Source: Cordylochernes scorpioides (lineage: Eukaryota; Arthropoda; Arachnida; Pseudoscorpiones; Chernetidae). From it: a stretch of DNA of 64,000 bases. The DNA lies in contig CP092879.1 of assembly GCA_030710605.1 (NCBI GenBank), forward strand, positions 22,613,784 through 22,677,783, written 5' to 3'. Positions 1 through 10,539 of the stretch are shown in pieces; positions within the stretch are counted from its first letter, which is position 1, and each line of letters starts with the position of its first letter. The notes below the pieces were generated by a model. That model did not search any database and was not told the DNA's origin. It worked only from the letters and a program-made list of their open reading frames with translations. The position numbers were made by a program, and so were the translations under genes.

Positions 1-1129
1 CAAATATAGTGCTACAACGGTACCAAATATGTTTGGACAGAAATTGTGATTAAGTAGAGAAGTTGTCTATGAGTTGTTAAATTAAAATAAAATAACTGCA
101 TAATTGTAAATAATGTTGTTTATTTGTTAAAAAATAGGGAAACTTAGTTATTGGATGGCCCTCGTAGAATCTATGATAACCAAACAACAACAAAAAAACA
201 TAAACATATGCATAGAAATATCAGTAACATATGAAACAATATTAACAAACACGACCCCATAGATTTAAAACAGTCTTCTATACACACCATAATAGTTAAT
301 GAATTTAATAGGTTTAATTTGAGATCACGAGATATCATTCGACCAGCGCATGGCCTCCACCCATGCACATATAATTACAAAAAATGTTTATAACACACAA
401 AAAAGGTAATATACGTTTTCTCCACCTTTCCATATCATTAATAGTTAAATATGTAAACATTATATCACGTAATCTAATATGTAAATATTCTAACTATTAT
501 TATTATCTTTGTTAAATTAAAACTTTATAAAATTAAATGTGCAAAAAATTATGACTTCCCACTCTGCAGGCCTTGCCCCTCAACCCCGACTGCTTTCAAC
601 TCACTTATTGTCTTACCCGGGTTTACGACATATATATACAAAGGTCGATGCCTAACCAATCAAAAGTTTCTTTATATATCCAACTAATGTCTTAACCATG
701 CCGAAATGCCTTTTGTAAATTGGCCACAAAATAGTTCAATGAAGTAGCTTATTCTGTTCACTAAGAAACTTATCTGCATAGATTTGCTAAAAAACCTTTA
801 ATAAGGATTCTTTTCAGGAACCAGATATACAAAAAGATAATTCCAATACAATATTAGAGTAGTAGGGCTAATAAACTGGCGACACAACACTAATAAGCCA
901 GGCTATCCCAATATTTTTTTATTACCTGAAAGATTGTAAAATGTGTTTTATTTTGAAAATAAATCGAGCTAACCGTTTGCGTGTTTAATGGTGTTATTTT
1001 CGCATATATTTTCACATATAGTCTCTGATTACAACACACAATTAATTATGTCATTACTTAAATGCTTTAATTGATTATTTTTATAATTTTAGTGTTATTC
1101 CTCTGTTTATTTGCTTGACTTTGTTTTAT
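1..1129. other. AT-rich stretch, nothing recognised
   Basis: No ORF with family-like sequence, no tandem array and no terminal repeat that I could pair. The small minus-strand ORF near 171-368 is hydrophobic and AT-driven and has no recognisable motif. Confidence 0.5.
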
Positions 1130-1265
1130 AGCGTCATCTAGTGCGCATGCGTAGCTCGTTTATTTTTTTCTTTTTTTTTTATCGCTCTTGCGTGGACGGA
1201 GGCGAAAGGGGAAGGAGTTTCAAAGATACAGCTGTCAATTTTCTTATCAGGTTTAAAAGATGGTT
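1130..1265. promoter_or_regulatory. Promoter-like GC-richer patch with NRF1-like site
   Basis: A short GC-richer island stands out from AT-rich surroundings. It contains GCGCATGCG (1141-1149), which matches the palindromic NRF-1 consensus, right after a GCGTCATCTAGTG word (1130-1142) that recurs in this window, followed by a T-rich run and a purine-rich GGCGAAAGGGGAAGGAG stretch. I see no clear exon downstream. It may be a host promoter or the edge of a decayed element. Confidence 0.25.
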
Positions 1266-1493
1266 GTATTTATTTTGTAAATGTTGAGCGATGTTTAGTG
1301 TTTGATCGAATTTCTTCGCAAGAGTTCAAGGTTTATAATATTTATCTATAGGTGCCTCTCAAAGAACGGCTAACATGCAAATTTCTACACAGACTATATT
1401 TACGGAAAAGAGAAAAGTGTATAATAAATATTAACATTGAGAGTTATTTAAATTCGGAGATATATTACCCAATATTTATATATATTTTTATAT
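1266..1493. other. AT-rich spacer
   Basis: Nothing recognised between the promoter-like patch and the fold-back element. Confidence 0.4.
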
Positions 1494-1947
1494 ATTAAAA
1501 AGGCATATATTGGATCAAAATATCATTTATTTTACCAATATTTCAGTTGGCTGAACGCCAACTTTATCAAGGTGTTATAACATATTTAATGTGTGTCAAC
1601 AACAAACTCAGCGCCACATTTGTTGTTTGTTTGTTTTTGACACACATTAAATATGTTATAACACCTTAATGAAGGGCATCTACTTATCGTGCAACTGAAA
1701 GTTGCTGATGGCTTGCGCCATCTATCGGAATATATATCAACTATTCTCGTTGATTTTTAATTATTCCAGAATTGGCCAACTTTCAGTTGCACGATAAGTA
1801 GATGCCCTTTTTCTTAATTTATGCACCTTATCCCAGTATAATATTACATTTGTGCTATTTTTTCACACCTTGATAAAGGTTGGCGTTCAGCCAACTGAAA
1901 TATTGGTAAAATAAATGATATATTGATCCAATATATGCCTTTCAATT
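1494..1947. mobile_element. Nested fold-back element (GGCATATATTGG family)
   Basis: The left arm starts AAAAAGGCATATATTGGATC and the right arm ends with its complement GATCCAATATATGCCTTT, then AATTAA. Each outer arm continues through a TTCAGTTGGCTGAACGCCAAC hairpin. Inside lies a second inverted repeat (about 1673-1704 against 1777-1810) that includes GGGCATCTACTTATCGTGC and its complement, so one fold-back is embedded in another. The hairpin next to GAAATATTGG resembles a hammerhead core (UUGAUAA, helix II, GAAA) but differs from CUGANGA at two core positions, so it is probably inactive. No coding capacity. Confidence 0.65.
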
Positions 1948-1960
1948 AAATATATATATA

Positions 1961-2797
1961 TGGTAATTTAAACCAACAACCCTATACTGTGTATATAACT
2001 TATAATAAGATTGTCATGTTGTATATAGAAACACATCTATAAATAATTATGCGCATGATTAATCTGTGTCATTGCATCGCCATATGTAATATAATTTGTA
2101 CAAAGTGGATAAATAAATAAAATCTGTAATAGATTTAAGAGTTGAGCTAAAGCAGAGATCGAGCATAGTATTTCCAAAACAACAAAGTCTAAAGATGGAA
2201 GTCATAAATCAGGTCGATTTACAATTCCCACAAACAAGGCCACCCACACTGTCACATGTGGTGGAATGCAGAGACCCCTCTCACACCTGGACATGCCAAG
2301 CCCCCCCTTTTCTTAGAAACGCCCCTGTCACATAAGGTCGCCCCGTCTTTAACCTATAAATACATCACCTTACAGTGACTTGACAGTTCAGTACAGTACA
2401 GTTCAGTAGAGTTTAGTTTAGTTCACCCTTAGTGCAAGCCGCGTCGGTCGTATGTTATGTCGATCTCATCCAACATGTAGTTAGGAAGAACTCGTCTATC
2501 TCCATCTTGCGCTTCTAGCTCAGCTTTTATCTGTTAACGGAACTTTCTTAGTGCAACTGTGTCTTCGTTTTTTGTGTGGATATCCCCAGCTTTCCACTCT
2601 GCCTCGACCACGACTGCCTGTATTTTGTGAGAACTTTTAAAGGTCTTCCAAGGTGCAGAGAGGTACTGGAAAACTCTACATCCTGACTGTTCCTCTCGGT
2701 CAACACAGTACAACAAGAGCTACCAGGACTTCAACATTATTTCAGTAGTCGACAGGATCTCTACAAAAGCTACTGGAATTCTCAACATCTCATTACA
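1961..2797 (+). repeat. LARD-I 5' LTR
   Basis: Begins TG and ends CA. It carries AATAAATAAAATCTG near 2111, a TATA box at 2355-2362, and short AGTTCAGTACAGT repeats downstream of the TATA box where a start site would be expected. It differs from the 3' LTR by scattered substitutions and small indels (for example AACATC missing near the end of the 3' copy), so this insertion is older than LARD-II. Confidence 0.75.
2355..2362 (+). promoter_or_regulatory. TATA box in LARD-I 5' LTR
   Basis: CCTATAAATAC in the middle of the LTR, conserved in the 3' LTR at about 6655. It is followed within 40 bases by a GACTTGACAGTTCAGT block. This is a normal layout for an LTR promoter; the start site itself is inferred. 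Confidence 0.5.
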
Positions 2798-2869
2798 TGA
2801 GTCGACAGGATTCTACAAGTCGACAACATCTCATCATTACATGAGTCGACAGGATGAACAAAACGAAGG

Positions 2870-3280
2870 ATGACACAACGAAGAGGTAAGAAGACTGTTC
2901 AGATAAGAAGCGAGAACGAGCAAAGATGGAGGAACAAGGCCGACCATTCCAACGAAACGTCCAAGCAATCTCTCCCCCAAGATATTTACGGAAGAAACGC
3001 CGCCCCAACGGACTTCCGCATACCCGCTAACCGATCGCCAACGTCGGGAGCAAGCTGACCGCGCCAACGACAGCCCCGATATTCCCGCAAGTCATGGAAA
3101 CCGAGCAGCGATGTGGCCCAAACCCTGTGACAAGTTCCACACCTTCGACTTGACATCGTCGAGACAATGCTCAAGGCAACAAGCCACAATCAACTTCACA
3201 GAAGCTACAAGCGTCTACAAGCTCTACATGGAGCGTCTTCAACGTCAGCAGGAATACAAGCCAAGACAAAGTTTCCTGAC
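2870..3280 (+). pseudogene. Degenerate 5' coding region of LARD-I
   Basis: This stretch is the counterpart of the 201-codon ORF of LARD-II: both share AAAGATGGAGGAACAAG, CATTCCAAC and the final CTACAAGCTCTACA and CCTGACTGAAC blocks. In LARD-I the reading frame is broken by stops and by at least one single-base length difference near 3232. No known domain is visible. It ends a few bases before the splice-donor-like site at 3298. Confidence 0.35.
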
Positions 3281-3297
3281 TGAACTTTCACGCAACT

Positions 3298-5700
3298 GTA
3301 AGTTTTTAAAAAAGCCTACCTTGACTTTATCCTCAAGTTCAAAACTTGATTCCCTATAAATTTTGTATTTATATTTTCACTTTAAGCATTTTAAAATCAA
3401 TTTTTACCTTTTTTATATCATTTTTTATTCAATTTTTAAAACTTTCGCACTATCATTTATCAAATTTACTTTAATTTTTAATCAGATTATAAATTTCAAG
3501 TTATTACTCTCAATTTTACTTAAAAAAAAAAAAATTTTGCCCATCACGCTTTTTTACCATTTTTACTAATCTTACATGTCGTTCTTAAATTTATCTAAAA
3601 TGGTACTATCCAAATCTACAACTTGAAAAAAAAAATCTCATTCATCATAATTCTCAACTTATTTTTGTTTTACTTATTAGTTATCTTTATACAAAAAACC
3701 AATATCTTTATCAATTCTTAAAATTTGGTAATGTTCACTATTTTAAGTAAGCGCCCAATTTAAATTATTTGTAACTCTCACGACATTGCCCTTTTACAAG
3801 AATCATTTTAACGCTACCATAATCAACGATTTGAAAAATATATTCAAATCTTAATGTAAATAAGCATAGGTGAAACGCATTTTTTTTAATTGCAAAAATC
3901 GGAAGATACAATATCTTCAAAAACGCCACTAGGGAAAACAACTATCTTTCCCAAAACAAGTTAAAAATAAAGATTCACTCCAATTCACCGCCAGTAGCTA
4001 ATTTAAGTCACAGCCTTCAAAAACGATTACAATCGTTAATATTCGAGGATAAATACACTCCCTCATCTTTTCCTTTTACATGCATGATTGGTCATAAACA
4101 CATTTCTTTCAAAAAACCTTACAACACTCACACATCACTTTGTCCAATTGGCAACAATTTGTAGTGCGCGACTTAACACACAAATCCAAATTTCGAGTCA
4201 CACAAGCGCCACTTAGCTCTATATCGTCGCCACAATAAAAAATTTCACATTAAGCGTGCCACATCCACTAACAGTCAAAAATTCTCGATACATGTTCGTA
4301 CAACCACCACCTATGACTTTAGTAAATTTGTTATTTATGGCGAAACAGTTTAGATTTGTACCAAACTAAGACTTCACGTGACACCTTTATATTCACATTT
4401 CTCACTTCGTGTCACAGTGCCACACCACAAAACTTTTTCACTTTTCAGGCCAAAGACGCCCTTCACGCCTGTGACACCACAATTCACCCCAAAGCGTGTC
4501 CACGTCGAAAGTCGCACTTTCACCACACATCTAAACCTGACATCACCTAATAACATTTTTTCTAAGTCTAAACTAAATGCGAAACACAACAACTACAAAC
4601 ACCGAGAAAATCATATCTTTCAATTATAGCAGAAAATTGCCAACTCAACAAAAGGAGAATATCTTCTCTCCCCCCTCAAGCAGTCATCTTGACCGCTAGC
4701 TTCATGATCGCCATTTTAAACAAATGTTTCAAACCAACCATTTAGATTTCCTCGAGAATCTCACAAATCTCACCAACGAGATATCACAACACAACATACA
4801 TTAAACATTTTACATGTTAAATTGATAACACCAATTAAAACAATTTGGTTAAGTCTTATATAGACTTTATAACGCGAAAGAGAAATCATTCTCTACATAC
4901 CAGCCTTGTGGACAAACGAAGGGATCATTTCACATATTCCCAGTTTCAGAGAGTCATAAAAACACCAATGTTTACCAATGGGATATGACCTACACACAAC
5001 AATTGTAACTTTTCTTCAAAAGAGACAATATTGTTCAATTTCCCACTACTTAACATTTATCCAATCATTATAATAATCTTTAATTATATTGTTATTTGTA
5101 TAAAATCTTGAATAATTATCCTTATTTTTACCTTTCAATTATATAAACAAATTTTTAATCCAACGTTGAACAAAAAAAAAACCTTTAATCAAATTTACTT
5201 TTATTTTTCATGATTATATTTTAGTATTGTAAAACATCTAATTGTTTCAAAAATTATTTTTATTTTATTATTTATTATATATTACAGGTTTAATTTAGTC
5301 CACTTACACTTTTTGTACCCGCAATCATATTTCTATATTTCTATTCACTATATTTTAGTTGTTTAAATACCTTTATTATCTGACAAAGTTTATCATCCAC
5401 TATCGGGCATCTACAACAATCGTTTTCAACAATCATATTCTTTAACCAATCCCCTATATTTTTCATAACTATCTTTTCAGTCATTGCGTCACATCAATGT
5501 AGAAAAACGACAGCACTGCTTGACAATTTATTTTTTGATTTCGTAATTCAACAAACGCCTTGAATACAGTTCCCCAGACTTACAAATCCAAACTTCTGGT
5601 CTGAACAAGCTTCAAGAGTTTATTTCATTTCATCCGCAGAGCAAATCACCAACGCATACACAAAGCGTTCACTTTTTTCAACTTTCAATTTTTTTTTCAG
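3298..5700 (+). other. Candidate intron of LARD-I
   Basis: Begins with a strong donor-like ACT|GTAAGT and ends with a pyrimidine tract and CAG in front of CTCTAGCGGACC. LARD-II has a matching pair (ACT|GTGAGT and TTTTCAG|CTCTAGCGGACC), so both sites are kept between diverged copies. The body is AT-rich and non-coding, with conserved islands such as the GAAACGCATTTTTT and CACAAAGCGTTCACTTTTT blocks. Splicing is inferred, not seen. Confidence 0.4.
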
Positions 5701-6260
5701 CTCTAGCGGACCACATTCAACCTTTGATTTCGAGTCAAGTCAGATCACCTACTGTCGCTACAATTCTACTTATCGCATGGCTCTATTTCACTCCTTTCTC
5801 AATCATATTAATAAGCAACTTTTCTTCAACAACTTTCAACCCAATAACACTACAATTGTGACAAAGCACTGTTACCCTATACAGGATCACAGGTGAAACA
5901 TTGCCTAGGAAGACGCTCAAGTCCATATCCTCGCTTTGCACCTGGACCTAAGTATTTGATTGCATGTGTAAATCTCACAATTGCTTATTCTTTAACTACT
6001 AACCCTGTCCAACGCCCACCAATATTCTCTTAGAATGTGAATTTTTATGTCATCATTTTATTTTAATCATCTTTTTTGTTAATCAAACACAATGTCATTT
6101 TTATTTCACTTTTATATATCCAACAAATATAATCTTGTTATAGCCCTTTTTAACCCTCACAGTTTAAATTAATTAAAATAAATTTTAATTACTTACCTGT
6201 GTTAGAGAGGCTTTACCCGCCTAAACCCGGATAAACCCTTTCACTCCCGGGGCCCATCTA
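5701..6260 (+). other. 3' part of LARD-I interior
   Basis: Starts at the candidate acceptor with CTCTAGCGGACCAC and is well conserved with LARD-II 35447-36035, including the CTATACAGGATCACAGGTGAAACA block and the terminal TTACCTGTGTTAGAGAGGC and AAACCCGGATAAACCC blocks before the 3' LTR. No ORF of note. Confidence 0.5.
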
Positions 6261-7094
6261 TGGTAATTTAAACCAACAACCCCATACTGTGTATATAACT
6301 TATAATAAGATTGTCATGTTGTATATAGAAACACATCTATAAATAATTATGCGCATGATTAATCTGTGTCATTGCATCGCCATATGTAATGTAATTTGTA
6401 CAAAGTGGATAAATAAATAAAATCTGTAATAGATTTAAGAGTTGAGCTAAAGCAGAGATCGAGCATAGTATTGCCAAAACAACAAAGTCTAAAGATGGAA
6501 GTCATAAATCAGGTCGATTTACAATTCCCACAAACAAGGCCACCCACACTGTCACATGTGGTGGAATGCAGAGACCCCTCTCACACCTGGACATGCCAAG
6601 CCCCCCCTTTCTTCAGAAACGCCCCTGTCACATAAGGTCGCCCCGTCTTTAACCTATAAATGCATCACCTTACAGTGACTTGACAGTTCAGTACAGTACA
6701 GTTCAGTAGAGTTTAGTTTAGTTCACCCTTAGTGCAAGCCGCGTCGGTCGTATGTTATGTCGATCTCATCCAACATGTAGTTAGGAAGAACTCGTCTATC
6801 TCCATCTTGCGCTTCTAGCTCAGCTTTTAACTGTTAACGGAACTTTCTTAGTGCAACTGTGTCTTCGTTTTTTGTGTGGATATCCCCAGCTTTCCACTCT
6901 GCCTCGACCACGACTGCCTGTATTTTGTGAGAACTTTTAAAGGTTTTCCAAGGTGCAGAGAGGTACTGGAAAACTCTACATCCTGAATGTTCCTCTCGGT
7001 CAACACAGTACAACAAGAGCTACCAGGACTTCAACATTATTTCAGTAGTCGACAGGATCTCTACAAAAGCTACTGGAATTCTCATCTCATTACA
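6261..7094 (+). repeat. LARD-I 3' LTR
   Basis: Near copy of 1961-2797 with a handful of differences; it ends in ATTACA directly against a (TA)n tract. Confidence 0.75.
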
Positions 7095-7589
7095 TATATA
7101 TATATATATATATCCTCACATTTCCAAATATGTAACCATATATATTTACCAAAGGTGGAACTTATCTCTTTAAAAATAATTTTGAATAGTGCATTTGGAT
7201 TATTAAACCAGTAGTAAATGTAATGGTGATGATAAAAATGAACCACAACATCAATGTAGCATATTCAGACAAAAATCCAACTTGTATTCCATGGCGTTGG
7301 CCCACATCAGTATAGGCATGTCTTAGATTCCATAGAAACTTTCAAGACGAGTCGAATTTTCCAAAAAGATGTTTGATCTTGTGAAATATTTGAATATTTT
7401 TATTGATATTCACGCTTGTCCTATACATGTGAGGATCTTAACGAGGTGTGGCTTGTTGTTGAACATATAACCTTTGTAAAAAAACTTATGTGAGCTTATT
7501 CACTGGCCATTTTTATAGTAGTGATTCTATATTGGTTTATAGTCATCTCGTTTTGAATTTTATAATAGTGAATCAGAGAAATTATATGC
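7095..7589. other. AT-rich spacer after LARD-I
   Basis: (TA)n followed by unique AT-rich sequence. Nothing recognised. Confidence 0.4.
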
Positions 7590-7644
7590 AAAACATTGAG
7601 AATTATTATTTTAAAAGTAGACACTCCGACAAGTTAAAGTTTTA

Positions 7645-7690
7645 TTTTCTTAACGTTTCAACAAATATATTTTGTCTTCATCAAAAGAAA
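7645..7690 (-). ncRNA. Degenerate hammerhead motif (inverted partner)
   Basis: Read on the minus strand: UUGAUGA, then a helix II made of GACAAA and UUUGUU, then GAAACGUU. It mirrors the plus-strand motif at 7764-7820, but core position C3 is U, which should abolish cleavage. Confidence 0.5.
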
Positions 7691-7763
7691 TAATTAAAGC
7701 ATTTAGCAAAAGGTTAAAAATTATTTTATATAATATTTTTTTACTCCTTGCCAAATGCTTTAT

Positions 7764-7820
7764 TTTTATTTTCACCTGACGAAAACAAAGTATTTTTGTT
7801 GAAACGTTAAGAAAATAAAA
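7764..7820 (+). ncRNA. Hammerhead ribozyme motif, type I, minimal stem III
   Basis: The core CUGACGA (7776-7782) is followed by a hairpin (AACAAA paired with UUUGUU) and by GAAACGUU (7801-7808). Stem I is formed by UUUUAUUUUC (7764-7773) and GAAAAUAAAA (7811-7820), ten perfect pairs. Stem III would be a single A-U pair around CG, as in Penelope-associated hammerheads that work as dimers. One base (A7783) is extra between the core and helix II, and the cleavage triplet would be GUU rather than GUC, so activity is uncertain. Confidence 0.6.
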
Positions 7821-7856
7821 CTTTAACTGAACTAAGTGTCTATTCTTTAAGAAATA

Positions 7857-9166
7857 CAGAGGGTGTTCACACTTATAGGAAACAAGTTTTATTATATAAA
7901 TATAAAAAATTAACATCATATTTTAAAATTTTCAAATGTTCTATTTGAAAGCCTTTTTGTTTATTTACAGAACGGCACCTGATTTTCCACGAGAGCAGAC
8001 ACTTTCTGATCATGGTCATACTCAAAAGATCCCATTCTTCCTTTACCACTTTCCAGAGACCTTCAATTGTCCTAGGATGTCTCTTTCCAAGTGCTCTTTT
8101 AAGGCATCCAAAAATGCAAAAGTCCATCGGGGCTAAATCAGGAGATTTTACAGGGGTTCTGTTCTTTGGAATAGTGTTGATTCCTGTTCTTTGCCTTAGA
8201 TCTTCCAAATAAGCTTGGGTTGAAGATGAGGTATGACTTGTGACGTTATCATGGTGAAACCAGACTTTGTTGCTCTGTTTTCCATAGATAGAGGGAATAT
8301 CATTTAAAAATATAGGTTCTAGAATGATGTATTGATAGTACTCCGAGTTTATTTTGGCATTTTTTTCAACTTTTCTTATTTTTAATTTTCCTTCATATGA
8401 TATACCGCATGCTACCATAAATCCTTTGGGGTAACTTTCGGCACATTCCTTCAACCAAATTGACCTAGATTTTTCCACCCTTTTTTGATAGTATATAGCT
8501 CTTTTTCTGTCGCAATCGGTTAAATATACCAATGCTTCGTCATATGTAACAATAAATTTCTATCTATCAGCAGCCAAGAAATTTTCATAAAAATATCTGC
8601 TGATAGTGTGTCGCTGACGAATATGGCTCTGAAACAATTTGTGAACCGCATGTTTTTTGTAGCTTTTAGGCCTAAATCTTTATTTATTATTCAATTTATT
8701 GCTGACACTGATGTTCCTATTAATTTGGCTATATCTCTTTGTGGCATAGGATTTTCTTTTGTAATATATTTTTTCACTTTTTTGGCAGTTACAGGAGTTC
8801 TCACAGATATAGGGTGATAAACCTTTGTCCATTTCTCCGTAGGTGCTTTGAATAAAAAAAAAGATATTTTTGTCGCGAATAATATTATAAATACCTTTTT
8901 TAGAAATGTTGATATCATCTTGTTTGCATATTTTAATTATGTCCAAATAGGTAAGATTATTTCTGGAAAGTGGTAAAGGAAGAATGGGATCTTTTGAGTA
9001 TGACCATGATCAGAAAGTGTCTGCTATCGAGGAAAATCAGGTGCCGTTCTGTAAATAAACAAAAAGGCTTTCACATAGAACATTTTAAAAATTTCAAATA
9101 TGGCGGTAATTTTTAATATTTTATAATAAAACTTGTTTCCAATAAGTGTGAACATACAGAGGGTCT
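7857..9166 (-). mobile_element. Tc1/mariner-superfamily element with long inverted ends
   Basis: Inverted termini TGTTCACACTTAT.GGAAAC at 7864 and 9154 extend inward for about 190 bp (7864-8057 against 8966-9154). Between them lies a minus-strand transposase. TACAGAGGG stands directly before the left end and directly after the right end. This is either a 9 bp duplication or, for a usual TA insertion with a CAGAGGGTG terminus, a right end whose last ~10 bp are inverted. It interrupts a hammerhead fold-back element. Confidence 0.75.
7900..8980 (-). pseudogene. Broken Tc1/mariner-type transposase
   Basis: From the 5' side (high coordinates): an HTH-like LDIIKICKQDDINISKKG around 8940-8890; after a frame change, a second HTH with DIAKLIGTSVSAIN (about 8735-8690); after another break, TYDEALVYLTDC with the first catalytic Asp (about 8545-8510). 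The 219-codon block 8532-7873 then contains FHHDN (second Asp) and KSPDLAPMDF (third Asp), with 36 residues between the last two, unlike classical mariner DD34D. An in-frame TAG lies near 8563. The C-terminus (KIRCRSVNKQKGFQIEH) is encoded inside the left inverted repeat. Two frameshifts and the stop make it inactive. Confidence 0.75.
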
Positions 9167-10172
9167 GTATGAATGCCGGACACAGGCAACTTCTATCTTA
9201 AAATAATAAGATATTTTGTTTTCAATTTGTATCTTCGTGAGAGCACACACATTCTCAAAGGTGTTACATATCCTACTATAAACAGCAAAGTAGGGAAGTA
9301 ATATTATTTATATTTTCTTTAGTGTCTAGAAAACTCATTTATTAAATGTATTCGAACTCTTTTAACAAAAAATAACATCTAGAGCTTTCATTATATATTG
9401 AAACTAGAAGACTTATTTTTTGGAATTTTCATTAGAGAAATGGGGAGTTACTAAATAATAACTATATATTATATTTTCAGAACTAAAAAACGCATTATAT
9501 TAATAAGATGTTATATAAAACATATCATCATATATCTGTAAATGTTTTCATATAGCATAAAGATTATTTTCAGAAATTCCTTATAGTTTCTTTATAAAAA
9601 CTTTGATATAGCAATACAATGTCTAGTCTATATTTCCCAATAAAGACTGAGTTTATCAAATACTAGCTTTACAGGGTTTTCACCTAGAACACTTTCACCT
9701 AGACTAGAAAAGTAAAAAAAGCAACGTCATCCTATAAATCCTAAATATCTATTCTTTCGATTTTCACTATTGCTATTGAAGTAATCCTTATATACTTCGA
9801 AAAACTTTAGTGAAGTGAAACTATTTTTGTGAATTGTGGAGTGAAGAACCCTTTTTTGAAAATTTATATGTGCAATAATAAAAAAATATATCATATATAA
9901 TTTGAAATATATATTGTACTGAAAGAAGTGTATGACAAAACTGAAAACAGTGTGAAGATGGAAGAGTATATTTAAACAATATATTTCTTCAAAATATAAT
10001 ACCATATAAACTTACCGTTGAGAAACCTTTGGTAGGATGAAGAAAGATATTCAGAACGATTGCTGAGGCCCGAGTTCCTGAAAACAAGACGAAATTGAGC
10101 ATATATAAGAATAAAATGACAATTATATGGAAATTAATTGTTTTGAAAATATAACAATCCATATTTAAATCC
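9167..10172. other. AT-rich stretch
   Basis: The first ~30 bases belong to the split fold-back element. The remainder is unique AT-rich DNA; the small minus-strand ORF at 9727-10005 has no recognisable motif. Confidence 0.4.
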
Positions 10173-10316
10173 TTAGATAATAAAAGGCATATATTGGATT
10201 GAATGAAATATTTATTTGCTAATATTTCGGCTGTCTGATGGCCAACCTTTATCCTTCATAAAGTATTGACAAATAAATATTTTATTTAATCCAATATATG
10301 CCTTTTCATTATCTAA
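10173..10316. mobile_element. Short fold-back element (GGCATATATTGG family)
   Basis: Near-perfect terminal inverted repeats: TTAGATAATAAAAGGCATAT on the left and ATATGCCTTTTCATTATCTAA on the right. The whole element is about 144 bp and can fold into one hairpin. It contains the family motif CTAATATTTCGGCTG.. GGCCAACCTTTAT on the left arm. Confidence 0.7.
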
Positions 10317-10539
10317 TAGAAACCAATACATTTGAATTATTAATAGGATGTTTTCTGTTGATTAATAGGACTAATTTTGACATTTATAGGGTTATAAGCG
10401 GGTATGTTATAAGAAATTTCACTGTTGTTAAATATTTTAAAGTAGAATTTGAATGACAGAGGGGTAAGGTGTCGTGACACGATTATATTTCTTTAAAGTC
10501 CAAATACTTTGTCACATTTAGAGAATAAACTCCAACAGT

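Larger units (their letters stand above)
1961..7094 (+). mobile_element. LARD-I: LTR element without recognisable pol
   Basis: Two direct repeats of about 835 bp (1961-2797 and 6261-7094) begin TGGTAATTTAAACC, end CTCATTACA, and enclose a 3.5 kb interior. Both outer flanks are (TA)n, consistent with a 4 bp TATA duplication. The base run ACTCCCGGGGCCCATCTA just before the second LTR is a plausible polypurine/primer region and is shared with LARD-II. The interior aligns by eye with LARD-II along its length but encodes no protease, reverse transcriptase or integrase that I can find. It is therefore a large non-autonomous LTR derivative; the partner that mobilises it is not in this window. Confidence 0.75.
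7590..7856. mobile_element. Hammerhead-bearing fold-back element, left part
   Basis: Two inverted arms face each other: AAGTTAAAGTTTTATTTTC at 7631-7649 and its near complement at 7811-7829. Each carries a hammerhead-type motif, intact on the plus strand and with a core change on the minus strand. The right-hand sequence resumes after the Tc1/mariner insertion (GAATGCCGG and ACTTCTAT around 9170-9195), matching the family copies at 25470-25490 and 63890-63930. The original element therefore extended past 9195 and was split by the insertion. Confidence 0.6.
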
